Shown: piece after piece, positions 59,254 through 64,000 of the stretch
How positions within the stretch are numbered: the first letter of the stretch is position 1
How the letters are laid out: every line of letters begins with the position of its first letter
NCBI RefSeq assembly: GCF_000168975.1
Contig: NZ_AAUW01000009.1
Coordinates: 124,001-188,000, forward strand
DNA from: Roseibium aggregatum IAM 12614
GTDB taxonomy: Bacteria > Pseudomonadota > Alphaproteobacteria > Rhizobiales > Stappiaceae
Direction: 5' to 3'
Length of the DNA stretch: 64,000 nt
The notes under the pieces: generated by a model
The model's input: only the letters and a program-made list of their open reading frames with translations
What the model was told of the DNA's origin: nothing
The model's database searches: none
Program-made: the position numbers and the translations under genes

Positions 59254-60144
59254 TTAGGAATAGGGGTTGGGACGCAGGGCACGGTTGGCTTCCGGTTCCC
59301 TGATCTTGTCCCTGAACGGGCTTGCCCGGTAGACGCCGAGCATCTTCAGCTCGGCACAGAAGAAGGCCAGCTCCTCGAGCGCAAGGGCCACCTTCGGATC
59401 TTCCGGATGGCCTTCGATGTCCGCATAGAACATCGACGCGAAAAACTGTCCTTCAAGCTGATAGGATTCCAGCTTTGTCATGTTGACCCCGTTGGTGGCA
59501 AATCCCCCCAGCGCCTTGTAGAGCGCGGCCGCAACGTTGCGGACTCGGAAGATGAAGGTCGTGATGACCGGCTGGCCGTTGTGCGCGGCCTCCATCTTGT
59601 CGCGCGAGAGAATGACAAAGCGGGTCGTGTTGTGCGCCTCATCCTCCACATCCCGGCGCAGGATGTCCAGACCGTAGATTTCAGCGGCCATTTCCGGCGC
59701 CAGAGCGCCAACGCTCGGGTCACCCAGCTCGGCGATCTGCCGGGCGGAACCGGCGGTATCGCCACCGACGACGGCCGTCAGGCCGAGCTCACGGATCACG
59801 TTCCGGCACTGGCCAAGGGCATGCACATGGCTTTGCACCTTTTTCAGGTCTTCAATCCTGGCACCTTTGACACCCATGAGCTGGAACCGGATCGGCATGA
59901 AATATTCGCCGATGATATGCAGCGTCGATTTGGGCAAAAGGTGGTGAATATCCGCAACGCGGCCCGCGACGGAGTTCTCAATCGGGATCATGGCAAGGTC
60001 GGCCGACCCGTCGGCCATGGCGGAGAAACAATCCTCGAAGGTGGCGCAGGGGATGGCTTCATAGTCGGGATAGACGCTGCGGCAGGCCATGTGAGAATTG
60101 GCCCCGGTTTCTCCCTGGAACACTATACTTTTTCTGTCGGTCAT
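59254..60144 (-). CDS. pheA: Prephenate dehydratase
   Basis: A 296-residue enzyme of phenylalanine synthesis. The periplasmic-binding-like catalytic domain starts IVFQGETGANSHMA and includes IPIENSVAGRVADIHHLL and the catalytic AHNTTRFVILS. A C-terminal ACT domain (about 200-280) has GVNMTKLESYQLEGQFFASMFY for Phe feedback. There is no chorismate mutase domain, as is usual in alphaproteobacteria. It lies about 30 bp after kdsB on the same strand. Confidence 0.96.
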   Translation of the reverse strand: MTDRKSIVFQGETGANSHMACRSVYPDYEAIPCATFEDCFSAMADGSADLAMIPIENSVAGRVADIHHLLPKSTLHIIGEYFMPIRFQLMGVKGARIEDLKKVQSHVHALGQCRNVIRELGLTAVVGGDTAGSARQIAELGDPSVGALAPEMAAEIYGLDILRRDVEDEAHNTTRFVILSRDKMEAAHNGQPVITTFIFRVRNVAAALYKALGGFATNGVNMTKLESYQLEGQFFASMFYADIEGHPEDPKVALALEELAFFCAELKMLGVYRASPFRDKIREPEANRALRPNPYS

Positions 60145-60173
60145 GTGTCTTTCTGCCTTCCGGCAGTCTTTCG

Positions 60174-60920
60174 TCAGTTGGTCTGATAGGCCGCCCGGGC
60201 TCGTTCCAGATCTTCGGGCGTGTTCACGTCCATCGGCGCGCTGTCGATGACGGAGGCATCAATCCGCATGCCCGCTTCCAGGGCCCGCAACTGTTCCAGC
60301 TTTTCACGCTGTTCCAGCGGCGAAGGCGGCAACTGGACGAATTTCGCCAGGGCAGCCCTGCGGTAGGCATAGATGCCGATATGGTGGTAGTACGGGCCGT
60401 CACCGTGCGGGGCGACGGCCCTGGTAAAGTACAGCGCGCGATGATGGCCGTGGCCATTGGGCGTGGTGACTGCCTTGACGAAATTCGGATCGTCCCGGAA
60501 GGCGGTGTTGGTAAATTCCGTCATGATGGTGCCAAGGTCGACGTCGGCAATGGCAAGCGGCGCGAAGGCTGCCCGGATCGCTTCCGGTGCGATCAGCGGC
60601 ACATCGCCCTGCACATTCAGGATGACATCGTGCTTTCCGTCCGGGTCGATCAGCCCGGCAGCCTCGTGAATGCGATCGGAACCGGAGGCGTGGTCTGCCC
60701 GGGTCATAACTGCCTTGCCGCCGTGATCCTGCACCGCTTCGAAAATGTCCTTGTCGTCACAGGCAACGGCGACCGGACCGATATCCGCATTGTGGGCCTG
60801 TTCCAGAACACGCACGATCATGGGTTTTCCGCAAATGTCTGCAAGCGGTTTGCGGGGCAGGCGGGTGGCTGCGAGGCGGGCCGGGATAATCACAAGAGCA
60901 GCGGTCAATCGGGTCTCCAT
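60174..60920 (-). CDS. kdsB: 3-deoxy-manno-octulosonate cytidylyltransferase
   Basis: A 248-residue enzyme that makes CMP-Kdo for lipopolysaccharide. ATG 60920 (METRLTAALVIIPARLAATRLPRKPLADI) is chosen; upstream frame to 61034 is not conserved, though the ribosome site here is weak. PARLAATRLPRKPL is the nucleotide-binding motif. DHASGSDRIHEAAG, NVQGDVPLI and HHIGIYAYRRAALAKF complete the signature. It heads the leftward kdsB-pheA-kinase series and is divergent from a cytochrome c gene. Confidence 0.97.
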   Translation of the reverse strand: METRLTAALVIIPARLAATRLPRKPLADICGKPMIVRVLEQAHNADIGPVAVACDDKDIFEAVQDHGGKAVMTRADHASGSDRIHEAAGLIDPDGKHDVILNVQGDVPLIAPEAIRAAFAPLAIADVDLGTIMTEFTNTAFRDDPNFVKAVTTPNGHGHHRALYFTRAVAPHGDGPYYHHIGIYAYRRAALAKFVQLPPSPLEQREKLEQLRALEAGMRIDASVIDSAPMDVNTPEDLERARAAYQTN

Positions 60921-61105
60921 GGAGCCGGACGGGCGGAAAAAAATGCGAAAAACACGTGCCGCGTCCGTTTGTCGTATCAGATGCCCTTTTAAAGCTATGG
61001 ACAGCAAGGTCAAAAAATTTGTAGGTTCCGGCAAATTTCGAAAAGCTGATAGGGTTCGCGGCGACGCTGCGGGCCCGGACGCGTATGAGCTTGGAGCCGG
61101 AGAGA

Positions 61106-61657
61106 ATGGATTCCTTCACGCTGAACAAGGCCGCTGGTGCGGTACTTATGGTTCTGATTCTGACTATGGGTGTCGGCATTGTCTCCGACATCATCTTCCA
61201 TCCGACGATTCCGGGTAAGCCGGGCTATGAGATCGTCGTGGCGTCCGCAGAGGATAGCACCTCTGAAGTGGGCGCTGTTCCGGAAGTCGTTCCGATCTCC
61301 GAGCGCCTGATCGAAGCGTCTGCTGAAGACGGGGCCAAAGTGGCCAAGAAATGCGCCGCCTGCCATGACTTCACGCAGGGCGGGGCCAACAAGGTCGGCC
61401 CGGCACTTTGGGATGTGGTTGGCCGCAAGCCCGGTGCCCACGAAGGTTTCGGCTATTCTTCCGCAATGACCGCATTCGGCGAAGCGAATCCCGAGTGGAC
61501 CTACGAAGAACTGGACCACTTCCTGGAGTCGCCGAAGAACTTCATTTCCGGCACCACGATGGGCTTCGCAGGTCTGCGTAAGCCGGAAGACCGGGCTGAC
61601 ATTATTGCTTATCTTCGCGAGCAGTCCGAATCGCCGGCACCGTTGCCGACCGAGTAA
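61106..61657 (+). CDS. Membrane-anchored cytochrome c (CycM/c552-like)
   Basis: A 183-residue protein starting at ATG 61106 after GGAGCCGGAGAG; an ATG at 61085 would add 7 residues. A single uncleaved N-terminal helix (GAVLMVLILTMGVGIVSDI) anchors it. An acidic linker (ASAEDSTSEVG) leads to a class I cytochrome c domain with haem motif CAACH at 83-87 and axial Met152 (GTTMGFAGL). Such proteins pass electrons from the bc1 complex to the aa3-type oxidase. A terminator follows. Confidence 0.93.
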   Translation: MDSFTLNKAAGAVLMVLILTMGVGIVSDIIFHPTIPGKPGYEIVVASAEDSTSEVGAVPEVVPISERLIEASAEDGAKVAKKCAACHDFTQGGANKVGPALWDVVGRKPGAHEGFGYSSAMTAFGEANPEWTYEELDHFLESPKNFISGTTMGFAGLRKPEDRADIIAYLREQSESPAPLPTE

Positions 61658-61696
61658 AAACGCATCGCCAGCGCGATCGTCATTTGAATGTTGGAG

Positions 61697-61724
61697 AAGC
61701 CGGGTTAATTACCCGGCTTTTTTA
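61697..61724 (+). terminator. Rho-independent terminator after the cytochrome c gene
   Basis: AAGCCGGGT/ACCCGGCTT (9 bp) with loop TAATT runs into TTTTTT. Confidence 0.92.
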
Positions 61725-61800
61725 TTTGATTTATATCAAAAATTAACAAAACTTACGTAGCGTCGTTTGATTGAAGGTGGTGAGATCAGGCAAGGAGCCT

Positions 61801-63234
61801 ATGGGCATCAACTTGGCCAGGAGATTGTTTTCCAAGTCGAATGGAACGTGGGCCGCGTCCATTGTTGCTGCTGTCTGTTTTCTTGCCGGCATCGCCGTGA
61901 CCGCCCATGTCGGCCAACTGGTCCGCAACGAACTCGTTTCCCAGCACAAACGTCAGGCCGTCGCATTCTTGTCGGAAGCGCGCGCGCGCCTGGAAGGTGA
62001 AATCAACCGGACAGTGGCCTATGGGCTCGGAATTCGGGCCTATGTCTCCCAGTTCGTGGAACAGCCCTTCAACATGGAGGACTACAGTGAAATCGCGGCC
62101 GAGCTGATCGAGGAAAATCCGTCCATCCGGTCTATCGGTCTGGCGCCCAACAACATTCTGCGCGCGGTTTTTCCTCTGGAGCCCAACCGGGCGGCGATCG
62201 GTCTGAATTATCGGATGAACACTGCCCAGTGGCCAGCGATCCGCCAGGCCATGATGACACGCGAGGTCGTGATTGCAGGTCCGCTGGAGCTGGTGCAGGG
62301 CGGCAGGGCGCTGTTGATCCGCATTCCCATCTTCCCCGCAAGCTTTGTCGGTCAGCCGCTCAAGGAGCGTAGCTACTGGGGCATTGCCACCCTGGTGGTG
62401 GACGAAGAGGGCATGATGACCACGGCCGGCATCTCGGATGTCATGAACGGTCTCTACATCGGTCTTGTGAACAGAAGCGCACTTGCCTCCAACAACATGA
62501 TTTTCGGCAGCCCGGCCTTGCTGGAAAAGGATCATGTATCGCTGCCGCTTCACCTGCCCGGCGGTCTGGACTGGGAGCTTCTCGGCATTCCGGAACACGG
62601 CTGGTCGAGCACCGGCAACCAGGTCTGGATCACCCAGCTCGTCGGCAGTCTCATATCGCTGGTTTTCGGCGCGATGGCGTTTCTGCTGATCAGCGAGGTC
62701 TACAAGGTGCGGTCCATGGCGTTGCACGATCCGCTGACAGGCCTGGCCAACCGGCGCCTGCTGGAAGATCGTATGCACCAGCTTGCCGCCATGTGCGAAC
62801 GCAGTGGCTCGGGCTTCGAGATTTTCTACGTCGACCTGGATGCCTTCAAGCCGGTCAACGACAACTACGGCCACGCCGTTGGAGATCAGCTTCTGATCGA
62901 GGTCGGACAGCGGCTGCAGAACCAGACCCGCCAGACCGATACCGTGGCCCGGGTCGGCGGCGACGAGTTCATCGTGCTGACGCCAGGCAACATGCGGCGC
63001 CAGGAAAAGGATACCTTTCTCAAAAGGCTCAGTGAACGTGTCACCCAGGCTTTCGACTATTCGGGTGCCAGCATCGATGTGAAGGCCAGTATTGGCACGG
63101 CGAGTTATCCCGGCGATGCCGCCACGGTGGAAGACCTGCTAAGGGTCGCCGACGGTAGAATGTACGCGCAAAAGGCCAAGTCGCAGAGAAATTCACAGGA
63201 TATCCCCGAAGAAGGCCTCCCCCAGACAGGTTAA
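61801..63234 (+). CDS. Membrane diguanylate cyclase with CHASE-type sensor
   Basis: About 477 residues from ATG 61801; TTG 61771 and GTG codons upstream are in frame. AAGGAG lies only 3 bases before the ATG, so the start is uncertain. TM1 lies at about 19-38, then a periplasmic domain (about 40-280) with CHASE-like features (INRTVAYGLGIRAYVSQF, YWGIATLVVDEEG). TM2 is at about 282-305. The GGDEF domain has DPLTGLANRRLLEDR and GGDEF at 386-390. The preceding RQTD (377-380) is an RxxD inhibitory site. No EAL domain is present. Confidence 0.9.
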   Translation: MGINLARRLFSKSNGTWAASIVAAVCFLAGIAVTAHVGQLVRNELVSQHKRQAVAFLSEARARLEGEINRTVAYGLGIRAYVSQFVEQPFNMEDYSEIAAELIEENPSIRSIGLAPNNILRAVFPLEPNRAAIGLNYRMNTAQWPAIRQAMMTREVVIAGPLELVQGGRALLIRIPIFPASFVGQPLKERSYWGIATLVVDEEGMMTTAGISDVMNGLYIGLVNRSALASNNMIFGSPALLEKDHVSLPLHLPGGLDWELLGIPEHGWSSTGNQVWITQLVGSLISLVFGAMAFLLISEVYKVRSMALHDPLTGLANRRLLEDRMHQLAAMCERSGSGFEIFYVDLDAFKPVNDNYGHAVGDQLLIEVGQRLQNQTRQTDTVARVGGDEFIVLTPGNMRRQEKDTFLKRLSERVTQAFDYSGASIDVKASIGTASYPGDAATVEDLLRVADGRMYAQKAKSQRNSQDIPEEGLPQTG

Positions 63235-63342
63235 ATTTCTGTCATCTCGACTGCGAGCAGGTGACGCAGGGCCGTCAGGTCCCTACACTGATTCTCTGAA
63301 CCAGCGATTTGGGTTCGGGAACCGGAAGGGACGGAGAAGCCG

Positions 63343-64000
63343 ATGGTGTTCAATTGGCATGCAGGTAAACGCGCTGCCGCAGCGCTTGTCGTGACCAGTG
63401 TGGTGGTGATGTCGGGGATCGGTCCCGGACCGGCCGTAGCTGCTGAACCGGAATGGCACCACGCGGCCGCCCTCAACGGGACACCAAAATACGGTGCCGA
63501 TGCCAAACATTTCGATTACGTCAATCCGGATGCGCCCAAGGGTGGCACGGTTCGGCTGTCCGCCAGCGGCGGTTTCGACACCTTCAACATTCTGGCGCAG
63601 AAGGGCAACATCGCCCCCGGCATCCTGAATATCTACGAAAGCCTGATGGAGCCCTCTCTTGATGAAGAGGACATCAGTGCTCAATACGGTGTTCTGGCCG
63701 AAGCGGTCCGTTTTCCCGATGATTACTCCTGGGTCGAATACCGGCTCAATCCCGATGCGAAGTGGCATGACGGCGAGCCGGTGACCGCAGAAGATGTCAT
63801 CTGGTCGTTCGAAAAGTCGATCGAGCTCGATCCGCAGCGCAAATACTACTTTCAAAACGTCGAGACGGCAGAGGTCGTGGGAGACGGCACCGTGCGTTTC
63901 TCCTTCGACGTGAGCGGAAACCGCGAGCTGCCCAAGATCATGGGTCAGTTGACCGTCCTTCCCAAACACTGGTGGGAAGGGACAAATGAAAAGGGCGAAA
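63343..64000 (+). CDS. ABC transporter substrate-binding protein, family 5 (YejA-like), truncated at the window end
   Basis: 219 codons are visible before the window ends. A Sec signal peptide covers about 1-33, ending AVA before AEPEWHH. The mature part has the peptide/nickel-binding family pattern FDYVNPDAPKGGTVRLSASGGFDT and DAKWHDGEPVTAEDVIWSFE. The sequence resembles YejA, the periplasmic binding protein of the microcin C/oligopeptide transporter YejABEF; membrane and ATPase genes would be expected to the right. The ligand is not determined by this fragment. Confidence 0.88.
   Translation, partial: MVFNWHAGKRAAAALVVTSVVVMSGIGPGPAVAAEPEWHHAAALNGTPKYGADAKHFDYVNPDAPKGGTVRLSASGGFDTFNILAQKGNIAPGILNIYESLMEPSLDEEDISAQYGVLAEAVRFPDDYSWVEYRLNPDAKWHDGEPVTAEDVIWSFEKSIELDPQRKYYFQNVETAEVVGDGTVRFSFDVSGNRELPKIMGQLTVLPKHWWEGTNEKGE

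Overview
The window reads as a chromosomal core region of an alphaproteobacterium, most likely order Hyphomicrobiales (Rhizobiales), possibly a marine Stappiaceae member (Labrenzia/Roseibium type). That placement is an inference. It rests on high GC coding sequence, rhizobial gene orders (tsaB-rimI-fur-plsC-miaB-phoH-ybeY-corC-lnt-xre-metK-trmB; hslV-GNAT-hslU; dapB-gpmA), a PmtA-type phospholipid N-methyltransferase, an iron-sulfur bacterial photolyase and a membrane-anchored cytochrome c. No insertion sequence, CRISPR array, rRNA operon or complete prophage is visible. One tRNA gene, tRNA-Arg(CCG), lies near the left end beside a truncated gene that may be the edge of an integrated element.

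Layout. 1-5.5 kb: a partial HTH gene, tRNA-Arg, a photolyase, an RlpA-like protein and a GGDEF/EAL protein. 5.5-15.7 kb: a minus-strand replication and repair block, which in transcription order is mutM, an enoyl-CoA hydratase, rpsT, a rhodanese, dnaA, dnaN, recF and gyrB. An AT-richer, gene-free stretch between the rhodanese and rpsT is a weak origin candidate. 15.9-21 kb: ubiE (frame broken as given) and ubiB, then a GntR regulator divergent from an OsmC protein across a perfect operator-like inverted repeat, then alkB and a Cys/Gly-tailed membrane protein. 21-29.9 kb: stress and protein quality genes, namely dnaK-dnaJ behind a heat-shock-type promoter, pmtA, an FMN reductase, hslV-GNAT-hslU, a universal stress protein and an Nfu protein. 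30.2-41.7 kb: tRNA modification (tsaB, miaB, trmB), Fur, lipid and lipoprotein acylation (plsC, lnt), ribosome and RNA maturation (ybeY, phoH) and metK. 42-53.2 kb: the transcription/translation cluster rimP-nusA-rnpM-infB-rbfA-truB-rpsO-pnp, interrupted by one low-GC lipoprotein-like gene. 53.3-64 kb: a large GGDEF/EAL sensor, dapB-gpmA, and a minus-strand set kdsB, pheA and a PfkB sugar/nucleoside kinase. It ends with a cytochrome c, a third GGDEF protein and the start of a peptide-type ABC solute-binding protein.

Most genes are housekeeping, and I see no convincing new defence or mobile system. The observations most worth following are regulatory or structural: the ubiE frame break, the GntR/OsmC operator overlapping a ribosome binding site, a promoter-plus-terminator unit ahead of rimP, an rpsT promoter that fires into a terminator-like hairpin, long hairpins without U-tracts between dnaK/dnaJ and infB/rbfA, and the foreign-looking gene inside the rbfA-truB interval. 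Three separate c-di-GMP turnover proteins differ in predicted activity: one has a degraded EAL domain, one looks bifunctional, and one is a cyclase with an inhibitory site.

All positions, motifs and stems were read by eye from the sequence. Family names come from remembered family signatures, not from a search.
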